This document shows, in pieces, positions 25,802 to 34,530 of a stretch of DNA of 64,000 bases (its first letter is position 1; each line of letters starts with the position of its first letter). Location: positions 1 through 64,000 of the forward strand of contig NZ_RCZE01000005.1 in NCBI RefSeq assembly GCF_006438915.1, in the 5' to 3' direction. The position numbers and the translations under genes are program-made. The DNA comes from Pseudomonas arsenicoxydans. Its GTDB lineage: Bacteria > Pseudomonadota > Gammaproteobacteria > Pseudomonadales > Pseudomonadaceae. Below the pieces are notes generated by a model, which saw only the letters and a list, made by a program, of their open reading frames with translations, did no database searches and was not told where the DNA came from.

Positions 25802-27272
25802 AACCGAGCGTTTCAAACAGGCCCTGCACAGCCATGCCGAACGCACGCCCACCGCGATTGCGTTGTGGGGCGATCAGGTGAAAGTGGACTACGCCACGCT
25901 GTACGCCGAAGTGCTGACTCGCCAGCAGCGTCTGCGCGACGAACACGTCAGTGTGCTGGCGCTGGCGCTGGACAATGGCGTTGAAGCAATGCTCTGGGAC
26001 CTGGCCGCGCTGTTCGAAGGCCTGACTTGCCTGACGTTGCCACCGTTTTTCAGCCCGGCCCAACGCCGCCACTGCCTGGAACAGAGCCACGCCGAACGAG
26101 TGATTGCCGAACCGCAACTGGACGCCGAATGGCTGGAGGCCGGCTACGAGAAAGCCGACGGTTTCTGGTGCCGGACCTTCATAGGCCCGAACCGTCTGCC
26201 CGAGGGGACCGCCAAACTGACCTTCACCTCTGGCACCACGGGTACGCCAAAGGGTGTGTGCCTGAGCGCGCAGAGTATTTTGACCGTCGCTCGCGAACTG
26301 GATCAGGCCAGCAAACCCACCGACCCGCAGCATCACCTGGCGCTGTTGCCCTTGGCGATCCTGCTGGAAAACCTCGGTTGCTATGCCGCGTTGTATGCCG
26401 GTGCAACCTTGAGCCTGCCCAGCCAGAAAACCCTCGGCATCCAAGGGGCCAGCGGCGTGGACGTGCCACAGCTGCTCGGTTGCCTGGCCGTCCGTGCCCC
26501 CGAAAGCCTGATTCTGGTGCCGCAGCTGTTACTGATGTTGGTCAGCGCCGCCGAGCAGAAAGCCTTCAACCCCGGCACGCTGCGTTTTGCCGCGGTGGGT
26601 GGCGCGCGGGTGTCCGAGGAATTACTGCACCGTGCGCGCCGTATCGGCCTGCCGGTATATGAAGGCTACGGACTGTCGGAGTGCGCCTCGGTGGTGAGCC
26701 TCAATCGGCCAGGCGCGCGCCGACCCGGCAGCGTGGGCCAGCCCCTGCCCCATGCAGAGATTCGCTTGGCCGAGGACGGCGAAGTGCTGGTCAAGGGTTC
26801 GACCTTGCTCGGTTATCTGGGCGAAGCGCCACCCACCGACGATTGGTGGCCTACCGGTGATCTCGGCGAATTCGACCCCGAAGGTTTTCTCTACCTCAAC
26901 GGGCGCAAGAAGCATCAATTCGTCACCAGTTTCGGGCGCAACGTGAACCCGGAGTGGGTCGAGTCCGAATTGACCCAGCGCCGCCACGTCGCCCAGGCCT
27001 TCGTCTACGGCGAAGCCCTGCCGCACAACCATGCGCTGCTCTGGCCCTCGCGCCCTGACTGCACCGACGACGAACTCGCCGCCACCGTCGCCCAGGCCAA
27101 CGAAGCCTTGCCCGATTACGCCCAGGTCCATCACTGGACCCGACTGGATCAACCCTTCACCCCCGCCAATGACCTGCTGACCGCCAATGGCCGACTGCGC
27201 CGCGACGCCATCGTCGAGCGTTACCGGGCGCAATTGTCTGAACCTGCATTTTCCGAGGAATCCGCATCATGA
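25791..27272 (+). CDS. AMP-binding enzyme (acyl-CoA/acyl-AMP ligase)
   Basis: This 493-residue ANL-superfamily protein has the P-loop TFTSGTTGTPKG (residues 144-155), the YGLSE motif (293-297), the TGD motif (355-357) and the hinge region NGRKK (370-374). A C-terminal lysine may lie in TANGRLRRDA. It activates a carboxylic acid, probably a fatty acid, as acyl-AMP and perhaps acyl-CoA. The start at 25791 lies inside the hemolysin-family gene and the stop overlaps the next ATG by four bases, so the three products are probably made in step. Confidence 0.88.
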   Translation: MSPETERFKQALHSHAERTPTAIALWGDQVKVDYATLYAEVLTRQQRLRDEHVSVLALALDNGVEAMLWDLAALFEGLTCLTLPPFFSPAQRRHCLEQSHAERVIAEPQLDAEWLEAGYEKADGFWCRTFIGPNRLPEGTAKLTFTSGTTGTPKGVCLSAQSILTVARELDQASKPTDPQHHLALLPLAILLENLGCYAALYAGATLSLPSQKTLGIQGASGVDVPQLLGCLAVRAPESLILVPQLLLMLVSAAEQKAFNPGTLRFAAVGGARVSEELLHRARRIGLPVYEGYGLSECASVVSLNRPGARRPGSVGQPLPHAEIRLAEDGEVLVKGSTLLGYLGEAPPTDDWWPTGDLGEFDPEGFLYLNGRKKHQFVTSFGRNVNPEWVESELTQRRHVAQAFVYGEALPHNHALLWPSRPDCTDDELAATVAQANEALPDYAQVHHWTRLDQPFTPANDLLTANGRLRRDAIVERYRAQLSEPAFSEESAS

Positions 27273-27943
27273 GTTTTTTCGACCGGCTACAAGAAGCCAC
27301 GCAACAAGAACGCCATGCGCTGTTCAATCTGCCGATCATTGTCGACGCCCTCGAGGGCAAGGTCAGCCTGGAAAGCTATCGAGCCTTCCTGGCGCAAGCT
27401 TATTACCACGTGCGCCATACCGTGCCCTTGATGATGGCCTGCGGCGCGCGTCTGCCATCGCGCCTGGAATGGCTGCGCAAAGCCGTTTGCGAGTACATCG
27501 AGGATGAATACGGCCACGAACAATGGGTCCTCAATGACATCGAAGCCTGCGGCGGCGACAAGGATGCGGTGCGCCATGGTCGTCCGTGCCTGTCGATCGA
27601 ACTGATGGTCAGTTTTCTCTACGACCTGATTGCCCGGGACAACCCGGTCGGCCTGTTCGGGATGGTCAACGTGCTTGAAGGCACCAGCATTGCCTTGGCC
27701 ACTCACGCCGCCGGCAGCATTCGCGAGCGGCTGGATTTACCGGAAAGCGCCTTCAGCTACCTCAGCTCCCATGGCTCCCTGGACATCGAGCACATGCAGA
27801 CCTATCGCCGACTGATGAATACCCTCGACGATCCGGCTGACCAGGCGGCGGTGATTCACGCGTCCAAAGTGGTGTACACGCTTTACACCGACATGTTCCG
27901 TGGCTTGCCACGCGACGGGGAGACATTGCATGCGCCTGTCTGA
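27269..27943 (+). CDS. Haem-oxygenase-like di-iron oxidase candidate (TenA-like fold)
   Basis: This 224-residue all-helical protein is of the iron-containing redox enzyme group. Acidic and histidine residues fall where this fold binds two irons: E80-x-x-H83 (in EDEYGHE), E137 (NVLEGTS), and H168/D172/H175 (SSHGSLDIEH). Relatives such as UndA oxidise fatty acids to terminal alkenes. UndA itself is longer and usually alone, so this is a different branch. It sits between an acyl-ligase and an SDR gene, overlapping both, which suggests oxidation of an acyl intermediate. Annotation as a TenA regulator would be misleading. Confidence 0.75.
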   Translation: MSFFDRLQEATQQERHALFNLPIIVDALEGKVSLESYRAFLAQAYYHVRHTVPLMMACGARLPSRLEWLRKAVCEYIEDEYGHEQWVLNDIEACGGDKDAVRHGRPCLSIELMVSFLYDLIARDNPVGLFGMVNVLEGTSIALATHAAGSIRERLDLPESAFSYLSSHGSLDIEHMQTYRRLMNTLDDPADQAAVIHASKVVYTLYTDMFRGLPRDGETLHAPV

Positions 27944-28739
27944 AGCTCGAGTGGTACTCACCGGTGCCAGCGGTGGCATCGGCCTGGCGATTGCGACTGC
28001 CCTGTGCGCCAGTGGTGCCAGGGTGCTCGCGGTGGCGCGGCAACAAGAACCGTTGGCGCCGTTATTGGCGCGCTATCCGCAGCACCTGTGCTGGATCGGC
28101 GCAGACCTGACCGTCCTCACCGATCGGCGCAAAGTGCTGGCGGCTGCCCAAGCCATTGGCGGGATCAACTTGCTGATCAACGCCGCCGGAATCAATCACT
28201 TCGCCATGCTCGAACAACTTGAGGACAGCGACATCCACGCAATGATGGCGGTCAACATCAGCGCCCCCATCTGCCTGACCAAACTGTTGCTGCCGCTGCT
28301 CAAAGAAGCCGAGAGCGCGATGGTGGTGAATGTCGGCTCGACCTACGGTTCCATTGGTTACCCCGGTTACGCCAGCTACTGCGCCACCAAATTTGCCCTG
28401 CGGGGGTTTTCCGAAGCCCTGCGCCGGGAACTGGCGGACACCCGCGTCAGCGTGCTGTATGTCGCCCCGCGCGCCACCCGCACCCGCATGAACAGCCCGG
28501 CGGCGCAGGCCTTGAACGATGCGCTCAAGGCCAACGTCGATGATCCGCAAACGGTCGCGGCGGCCGTGATCCATGCCATTGCCGGTGATCACCGCGATTT
28601 GTACCTGGGTTGGCCGGAACGCTTTTTCGTGCGTTTGAATAGTCTGCTGCCCCATCTGGTGGACAAGGGTTTACGCAAGCAACTGCCACTGATTCGGCGC
28701 CTGAGTGAAAAGCCCGATAACGAGAACCTCAAACCATGA
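27930..28739 (+). CDS. Short-chain dehydrogenase/reductase
   Basis: This 269-residue classical-type SDR has the cofactor loop TGASGGIG (residues 11-18), NAAG at about 84-87, and the catalytic set S137, Y150, K154 (YCATK). The region after the catalytic lysine (APRATRTRMNSPAAQ) and a C-terminal part of about 40 residues with WPERFFVRLNSLLPHLVDKG resemble membrane-associated SDRs that act on lipids. The ATG at 27930 overlaps the upstream gene by 14 bases and its stop overlaps the TPR gene by four. Confidence 0.88.
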   Translation: MRLSEARVVLTGASGGIGLAIATALCASGARVLAVARQQEPLAPLLARYPQHLCWIGADLTVLTDRRKVLAAAQAIGGINLLINAAGINHFAMLEQLEDSDIHAMMAVNISAPICLTKLLLPLLKEAESAMVVNVGSTYGSIGYPGYASYCATKFALRGFSEALRRELADTRVSVLYVAPRATRTRMNSPAAQALNDALKANVDDPQTVAAAVIHAIAGDHRDLYLGWPERFFVRLNSLLPHLVDKGLRKQLPLIRRLSEKPDNENLKP

Positions 28740-29380
28740 AAAAAATCATCGTTTGCCTGCTGGCCGGCGCCTTGAGCCACAGTGCCTGGGCGCTGGACCC
28801 CGCCGACCAGCAACGCCTCAAGGGTATTCAACAAGAATGGGCGCACATTCAATACGAAGTACCCGAAGCGCAGCGCACGGCAGCGTTCGAAGCACTGGCA
28901 GCCCAGGCTTCCGCGTTCACCCAGCAACGCCAATCGGTGGCAGAAGCGTGGATCTGGTCCGGCATCGTCACCAGCAGTTGGGCCGGTGCCCAAGGCGGTC
29001 TCGGCGCGCTGAGCAAGGTCAAGGCGGCGAAAGCCGACCTGGAAAAAGCCCTCACCCTGGACCCAAAAGCTCTGCAAGGCTCAGCCTACACAAGCCTTGG
29101 CGCGCTGTATGACCGAGTGCCGGGCTGGCCCATCGGTTTTGGTGACTCGGACAAGGCCGAACAGTTGCTCAAACAGGCCTTGCAACTCAACCCGGACGGC
29201 ATCGATAGTCTGTACTTCTGGGGCGATCACCTCTACCGTCAAAAGCGCTACAGCGAAGCCAAAAGCGCGCTGCAAAAAGCGTTGCAAGCAGCGCCAAGGC
29301 CCGGACGTGAAACCGCCGATGCGGGGCGACGCAAAGAGATTGAAGCGTTGCTGGTGGACGTGAACAAGAAACTCGACTGA
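28736..29380 (+). CDS. Exported tetratricopeptide-repeat protein
   Basis: This 214-residue protein has a signal peptide (MKKIIVCLLAGALSHSAWA). TPR-like helix pairs follow, visible in AKADLEKALTLDPKALQGSA, KAEQLLKQALQLNPDGIDSL and KRYSEAKSALQKALQAAPRP. It probably works in the periplasm as a protein scaffold. It belongs to the operon by its four-base overlap with the SDR gene, and the response regulator starts 12 bases after its stop. Confidence 0.8.
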   Translation: MKKIIVCLLAGALSHSAWALDPADQQRLKGIQQEWAHIQYEVPEAQRTAAFEALAAQASAFTQQRQSVAEAWIWSGIVTSSWAGAQGGLGALSKVKAAKADLEKALTLDPKALQGSAYTSLGALYDRVPGWPIGFGDSDKAEQLLKQALQLNPDGIDSLYFWGDHLYRQKRYSEAKSALQKALQAAPRPGRETADAGRRKEIEALLVDVNKKLD

Positions 29381-29391
29381 CAGGAGTTCGT

Positions 29392-30054
29392 GTGCGCTTA
29401 TTACTGATCGAGGACGACGTTGCCCTCGGCGAGGGCATCCATCAGGCCCTGGGCCGTGAGGGTTACACCGTCGATTGGCTCCAGGATGGCGCCAGCGCCT
29501 TGCACTCGCTGCTGAGCGAAACGTTTGACCTGGCGGTGCTCGACCTCGGCCTGCCGCGCATGGACGGGCTTGAAGTGTTGCGGCGCTTGCGTGACAGCGG
29601 CTCCAACCTGCCGGTGCTGATCCTCACCGCGCGGGACGATACCGAGGACCGCATTGCCGGGCTCGATGCCGGGGCCGACGACTACCTGATCAAACCCTTT
29701 GACCTGGCAGAACTCAAGGCTCGCCTGCGGGCCTTGCTGCGGCGCAGTGCCGGACGTGCGCAAATGCTGATCGAGCACGCTGGCATCAGCCTGAACCCCG
29801 GCACCCAGCAAGTCAGCTATCACGGTGAGCCGGTAGCGCTGACGCCCAAGGAATATCAGCTGCTGCACGAATTGCTCTCGCCGCCCGGCCGGGTCATGAC
29901 CCGCGATCACCTGATGCAGTTGTTGTATGGCTGGAACGAGGAAGCCGAAAGCAACACCCTGGAAGTGCATATCCACCACTTGCGCAAAAAATTCTCCACC
30001 GACCTGATCCGCACCATTCGCGGTGTTGGTTATCTGGTGGAGGAGCGTCGATGA
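29392..30054 (+). CDS. OmpR-family response regulator (QseB/PmrA-like)
   Basis: This 220-residue protein has a receiver domain with the acidic pocket E8-D9 and phospho-acceptor D51 (VLDLGLPRMDG). A winged-helix DNA-binding domain follows from about residue 125, ending RTIRGVGYLVEERR. It starts with GTG after a CAGGAG site. The stop overlaps the kinase start by four bases. Its position at the end of the biosynthetic-looking operon suggests it controls that operon. Confidence 0.92.
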   Translation: MRLLLIEDDVALGEGIHQALGREGYTVDWLQDGASALHSLLSETFDLAVLDLGLPRMDGLEVLRRLRDSGSNLPVLILTARDDTEDRIAGLDAGADDYLIKPFDLAELKARLRALLRRSAGRAQMLIEHAGISLNPGTQQVSYHGEPVALTPKEYQLLHELLSPPGRVMTRDHLMQLLYGWNEEAESNTLEVHIHHLRKKFSTDLIRTIRGVGYLVEERR

Positions 30055-31469
30055 CGTCGATCCGACGCCGCAGCCTCACACTCATCATTGGCCTGATGCT
30101 GGTCGGCGTGGCCGTGATCAGCCTGTTCAATCTGCGCGACAGCAATCACGAAATCGCCGAAGTCTATGACGCCCAACTGGCTCAGAATGCCCGGCTGTTG
30201 CAAGGCGTGATGCGCATGCCCATGGCCAACAAGGAACATGCCGACCTGTATCAGGCCTTCAATAAAGCCTTGGGCGAAGCAGATCCCAGGGTCGACGGCC
30301 ATCCTTATGAAACCAAAATGGCGTTTCAGGTCTGGAACCGTCGTGGCGAAGTGCTGGTCCACACGGCCAGCGCGCCCTCTTTCAACACACCGCCAGCCAC
30401 ACCCGGTTTCAGTGATGTGGTTGACCTGTCCAACCGCCACTGGCGCGCGTTTCTGCTGGAAGACAAACAGAATGAGCTGAAAATCTGGGTCGGCGAACGG
30501 GACGACGTGCGTGCTGATCTGGTGGATCGGATCATGCGTCATACCTTAGGGCCCAATGTGCTTGGCAGCTTGATTCTGGCGGCGCTGATCTGGATCGCTA
30601 TCGGCTGGGGCCTCAAGCCTCTGGAAAACATGGCGGCGACCTTGCGGGCACGGCACAGCGGCTCTCTGGAACCGTTGCAACTGACCCCGCTGCCCAGTGA
30701 ACTGGAGCCGATGCAAGCGGCGCTCAATCGCATGCTGGCGCAAATTCAGGAAGTGCTGGCCCGCGAACACCGCTTCATCGCCGATGCGGCCCACGAAATG
30801 CGCACGCCGTTGGCGGTGTTACGGGTGCATGCGCAAAATCTGCTGGAGGCCGGTACCGAGGAAGAACGCCGAGACTCGCTGGAGTTTTTGATCGCCGGCG
30901 TCGACCGCACCAGCCGCCTGGTCAATCAATTGCTGACCATGGCCCGCCTGGAGCCCAAAGCCATGGCGCCGGTGCAGCACAGCATCGACCTGGCCGAAAT
31001 CGTGCGCGGCAGTCTGGCGCAGCTGACGCCGTGGATACTGAGTAAGAATCTTGAGCTGGCCTTCGACGTCCAGGACCGCCCTTTTATAGTGGTGGCCGAC
31101 GCTGCCGCGATCGATATTGCGCTGAACAACCTGATCAGCAACGCGGCAAACTTTTCCCCGGATCAGGGCGTTATCACCGTGCAGTTGAGCCAGGCGGACG
31201 GCTTCTATTTGTTGAGTGTCGAAGACCAGGGACCAGGCATCGACGAAGCAGATCGCGAGCGATTGTTCGAACGGTTTTACAGCCGCGGGAATGTCCAGGG
31301 CGCGGGACTGGGGCTGACCATCGTCAACACCATCGCGGCTCGGTTGGGTGGACGCATCACGCTGGTCAACCGACCGGAAGGCGGGTTGCGTGCGACGCTG
31401 GCGATTCCGGACGGCCAGTCCTGCGCGCCTTTGCAACGCACCCCGCGCGAGTTGCCGCCGAGCGTTTGA
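30051..31469 (+). CDS. Sensor histidine kinase (partner of the preceding regulator)
   Basis: This 472-residue membrane kinase has transmembrane helices at about 9-27 and 168-187 enclosing a periplasmic domain of about 140 residues (2CSK_N-like, with FQVWNRRGEVLVHTASAPSF). A phospho-acceptor domain carries H248 (AAHEMRTPLAVL), and the ATPase domain has N, G1 (EDQGPGI) and G2 (GAGLGLTIV) boxes. It is the last gene of the operon. The signal is unknown; kinases of this QseC/PmrB class often sense cations or the cell surface. Confidence 0.92.
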   Translation: MTSIRRRSLTLIIGLMLVGVAVISLFNLRDSNHEIAEVYDAQLAQNARLLQGVMRMPMANKEHADLYQAFNKALGEADPRVDGHPYETKMAFQVWNRRGEVLVHTASAPSFNTPPATPGFSDVVDLSNRHWRAFLLEDKQNELKIWVGERDDVRADLVDRIMRHTLGPNVLGSLILAALIWIAIGWGLKPLENMAATLRARHSGSLEPLQLTPLPSELEPMQAALNRMLAQIQEVLAREHRFIADAAHEMRTPLAVLRVHAQNLLEAGTEEERRDSLEFLIAGVDRTSRLVNQLLTMARLEPKAMAPVQHSIDLAEIVRGSLAQLTPWILSKNLELAFDVQDRPFIVVADAAAIDIALNNLISNAANFSPDQGVITVQLSQADGFYLLSVEDQGPGIDEADRERLFERFYSRGNVQGAGLGLTIVNTIAARLGGRITLVNRPEGGLRATLAIPDGQSCAPLQRTPRELPPSV

Positions 31470-31499
31470 GTAAAATCTCAGGCTGTTCCAGCTGATCGG

Positions 31500-31940
31500 A
31501 GTCCTTGAGGGAGTGAGGTTATTGGGTGAGTTTGAGGTTTTTTGCTTGGTGCAGGCGCACCTATTCCGAGGATTCGCCTCAGGTGGGCAAACAACATTTC
31601 GACCTTTTTATGTTCGTGGCGAGAGCGCTGATACGCCGGCGTTGTTGCAATGCGCCAAGCCATATCCCGAACGGCTTCATGGACGCTGCGGGCGATCTTG
31701 CGAAACTCAGTGTTCGGGACCTCCGCCGTGCGATGAACGGGTGTGGGCTCCGCATCCACGATGACGCCGTGTTCCGTATCGATCAGATAGTTCGTGATAT
31801 AGCCGAAGAACGCTGGGCCTCCTGGAGTAGCGGTTCAGCGAGCCTTAGGATCCGTCATCGACAGCCGCTTCGGTAGCGTTTCGCGCTAGAGCCTCTTCAT
31901 CGAGGGCTTCAAGGTACACACGCACGGCGCGAGTATTCAT
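31500..31940 (-). pseudogene. IS1182-type transposase remnant
   Basis: On the minus strand the reading goes VYLEALDEEALARNA, then after a frame change LPKRLSMTDPKAR, an in-frame TGA where a tryptophan is expected, then GGPAFFGYITNYLIDTEHGV, VDAEPTPVHRTAEV and HEHKKVEMLFAHLRRILG. The end is scrambled: QAKNLKLTQ appears in another frame. This is the C-terminal half of an IS1182-family DDE transposase with several lesions. No terminal inverted repeats are visible. Its 5' side stops just short of the AraC-type gene, marking an old junction. Confidence 0.8.
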
Positions 31941-31944
31941 AAGC

Positions 31945-32967
31945 CTATTCACGCCAGGCAGAAAGCAAGATCGCTGCGCGGACATTTTTCGGCGCGATGC
32001 CGAACCAGCGTTGGCACGCCTTGTTGAAGGAGCTTTGCTCGGAGTAACCGAGCAGCCCGGCAATCTGCGCTATCGGCATACCCTGTTGTGCCAGGTACTC
32101 CTCTGCGCGCTGACGTCGAACCCTGTCAACCAGAATCGAAAAGCTGAGCCCCTGCGCCATCAGGTGCCCTTGCAGCGTGCGCTCGTGCATGCAGACGTGT
32201 GCCGCCACCTGCTTCAAAGTGCACGTACTAGTCCCCAGCAGACGCTCGACCAAGGCCCCGACCTGGTCGGCCAGATTCATCGGACGCTGCCCGATGATGC
32301 TCTCGACATAGTTTTGCGCCATGCGTACCAGACCAGGCTGAGTCGGGTCGATTTGCTGCGCCAGCACATCGGCGTGGACCAACAACGCATTGACCTTTTC
32401 CCCGAAGCGCACTTCGCAACCGAACCAATCGCGATAGCGCCGCTCCGGAAGGCTGGGCATATGACGCAGAAACACGAGTGCGGGTCGGACCGTCTCACCC
32501 GCCAGCAATTTCAGCACGTTGCGCGTAACACCCAGCGTTAGCTCTGTCACCTGATTGCGTTGTGGGCAATCCTCGACATCGATAGTGAACCCGATGCGGC
32601 GCAGTTCCGGCGCATTATCGGTTTCCACTGTTATGCGCAGACTAGGGCTGTGGTAATGCAAGTAACGACCAATCACGCCAAAGGCTTCGCCCACAGTCTT
32701 CGCCCCCTGCCCGACGATGGCCAGCGGCCCAAGCACTTGCAACCCTTGCCGCTCAGCCAGCCTCAGCCCGAAATCTGCGCACGGCAAGCATTCGGCCGTC
32801 GCCTGCAACAGTCGGATAGCATGACTGTAGGGCACCATGCCCTCGTCATCGTCGAGTGTTGCAGATGCAATTTGAAACCGGTCCAGCAATGGCAGCGGAT
32901 CACCGCCCAGATCGTTCACGAGCGCCCGGTAGCCGGTCAGGGATGCACTGCGCACCATCACTTGCAT
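31945..32967 (-). CDS. AraC-family transcriptional regulator (arabinose-binding-like N-domain)
   Basis: This 340-residue protein has an N-terminal ligand-sensing domain of the PF12625 type (GLRLAERQGLQVLGPLAIVG) and a C-terminal AraC HTH pair with LLGYSEQSSFNKACQRWFG. AAGGAA lies 9 bases before the ATG at 32967; the frame extends upstream to 33105 but that part runs through the operator. It is divergent from a zinc alcohol dehydrogenase, which it most likely activates through the two 21-base repeats between them. Confidence 0.88.
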   Translation of the reverse strand: MQVMVRSASLTGYRALVNDLGGDPLPLLDRFQIASATLDDDEGMVPYSHAIRLLQATAECLPCADFGLRLAERQGLQVLGPLAIVGQGAKTVGEAFGVIGRYLHYHSPSLRITVETDNAPELRRIGFTIDVEDCPQRNQVTELTLGVTRNVLKLLAGETVRPALVFLRHMPSLPERRYRDWFGCEVRFGEKVNALLVHADVLAQQIDPTQPGLVRMAQNYVESIIGQRPMNLADQVGALVERLLGTSTCTLKQVAAHVCMHERTLQGHLMAQGLSFSILVDRVRRQRAEEYLAQQGMPIAQIAGLLGYSEQSSFNKACQRWFGIAPKNVRAAILLSAWRE

Positions 32968-32988
32968 CTTTAGCTTTCCTTCATGGCC

Positions 32989-33025
32989 TTTCGTCTCAGG
33001 ACAAAAATCTTTCGCCTTTGGACAA
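32989..33025. promoter_or_regulatory. Two direct repeats with 21-base period: likely AraC-type operator
   Basis: TTTCG-N5-GGACAA occurs at 32989-33004 and again at 33010-33025, exactly 21 bases (two helical turns) apart. Both copies lie in the short gap between the AraC-family gene and the alcohol dehydrogenase start at 33092. Direct repeats on one DNA face are the usual binding mode of AraC dimers. Confidence 0.6.
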
Positions 33026-33091
33026 TATTGTAGCCGAGTGGCGGCGCACAATTGCTGGCACCCTCGTTTCAACCACGGACTAATAAAAATT

Positions 33092-34300
33092 ATGCGCGCC
33101 GTCATCTGTAGGGATCAACAATTGCGCGTGGGCGATCTTGATTTGCCCACGCCAGCCACCGGTCAAATGCTAGTGCAAGTACTGCGCTGCGGGATCTGCG
33201 GCTCCGACCTGCATGCGCGCCAGCATTGCGGTCATTGGGGCGATCTGATGCGGCGCAGCGGATACGATGGCTTCGTAAAACCCGGACAGGAGGTGGTGTT
33301 CGGCCACGAAATCTGTGCGGAAGTGGTCGAGCACGGGCTTGGCTGTGACAAGAAGATTAAACCCGGCACGGTGGTATGCGCAGTACCTGTCTTACGCAAC
33401 GGAACCACTATTGAAATGCTGGGTTTTTCTGCTCAGGCTAGCGGCGGCTATGCCGAGCATATGCTGTTACAGGAAAGCATGATGATGCCGGTGCCTAATG
33501 GCTTGTCGCCCGACCTGGCAGCCCTGACCGAACCAATGGCAGTCGCGCTACACGCGGTGAACCGTGGCGAACTCAAACAACGGGACGTCGCCATTGTCAT
33601 CGGTTGCGGGCCGGTGGGCCTGGCGGTGATTTGTGTGCTGAAGGCGCGCGGCATCAAAACCATTATTGCCAGTGATTTTTCAGCAGGCCGTCGCGTGCTG
33701 GCGGCCAAATGCGGGGCAGACATCGTGCTTGATCCGGCCAAGGATTCGCCGTTCGCGAACTGGAAGGCAATGGGTCATATCGGCGAACTGAGCGGCGCAT
33801 TGGAATTGGCCGTGGGCACACGCGAGAAGCTGGGCAAGCTGCCTTTGCCATGGTGGCACACCTGGCGTCTCGCCGAAGCGTTCGGTGCGAAACCGCCACG
33901 CCCGGTGATCTTTGAGTGCGTGGGCGTGCCAGGGTTACTGCAGAATGTGATCGACGGCGCACCCATGTTTTCGCGCGTGGTGGTGGTCGGTGTCTGCATG
34001 CAGAGTGACACGCTGGAACCCGCTATCGCCATCAACAAGGAAATCGATTTACGTTTCGTGCTCGGTTACACGCCGCTGGAATTTCGCGACACCTTACACA
34101 TGATCGCCGACGGGAAACTCAATTGCGCGCCGCTAATCACGGGCACCGTAGGGCTGAACGGCGTCGAACAGGCATTCACCGCCTTGGGCGATCCCGAGCA
34201 GCACGCCAAAATCCTGATAGCCCCCGCGACTTCAATTCCGCTTCACAACGTCAATACACCCAACGACAGCAACAGGATCACCTCAGGCCCGATGGCTTGA
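33092..34300 (+). CDS. Zinc-dependent alcohol dehydrogenase (MDR family)
   Basis: This 402-residue protein has catalytic zinc ligands C36 (RCGICGSD) and H72-E73 (FGHEICAEV) and the Rossmann motif VIGCGPVGLAVI. The structural-zinc four-cysteine lobe is absent. The longer frame reaching back to 33038 lacks a start signal. A middle segment of about 30 residues (AVGTREKLGKLPLPWWHTWR) is unusual and could shape the substrate pocket. The C-terminal tail beyond LIAPATS looks disordered. Control by the divergent AraC-type protein is inferred from layout and operator repeats. Confidence 0.88.
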   Translation: MRAVICRDQQLRVGDLDLPTPATGQMLVQVLRCGICGSDLHARQHCGHWGDLMRRSGYDGFVKPGQEVVFGHEICAEVVEHGLGCDKKIKPGTVVCAVPVLRNGTTIEMLGFSAQASGGYAEHMLLQESMMMPVPNGLSPDLAALTEPMAVALHAVNRGELKQRDVAIVIGCGPVGLAVICVLKARGIKTIIASDFSAGRRVLAAKCGADIVLDPAKDSPFANWKAMGHIGELSGALELAVGTREKLGKLPLPWWHTWRLAEAFGAKPPRPVIFECVGVPGLLQNVIDGAPMFSRVVVVGVCMQSDTLEPAIAINKEIDLRFVLGYTPLEFRDTLHMIADGKLNCAPLITGTVGLNGVEQAFTALGDPEQHAKILIAPATSIPLHNVNTPNDSNRITSGPMA

Positions 34301-34360
34301 AAGGCGCCGCACAATCTGTCGGGAACGTGCAATGAACAAGACTAATAACGCCTAAAAAAA

Positions 34361-34472
34361 CGGCGGCGCCTGGATGAACTATTGGTGCTCAGGGCTGCGC
34401 GTAATTCATCCCGACGGGTTATTGCGTTTGACACGGCATGTCAGCTTTGGGGCCGATTACTGCCCGTCACAA
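34361..34472 (+). pseudogene. Fragment of a PIN-domain (VapC/FitB-like) toxin
   Basis: A short reading gives RRRLDELLVLRAARNSSRRV followed by IAFDTACQLWGRLLPV. The FDxACxxxWGRL pattern is typical of the last third of VapC/FitB toxins. There is no start codon, no N-terminal catalytic part and no antitoxin, so this is a relic of about 37 codons. The surrounding 34301-34530 gap holds nothing else that I can name. Confidence 0.5.
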
Positions 34473-34530
34473 CCGGCAGAAATTGGCCCAGGAGCAGCCA
34501 TTCCACGCATCATCCGCGCTCTAATTGGAC

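Noticed and set aside
27269..27943. UndA, the 1-undecene-forming enzyme
   Set aside because: The fold and ligand pattern are related, but this protein is shorter, lies in an operon with a ligase and an SDR, and lacks sequence blocks I associate with UndA.
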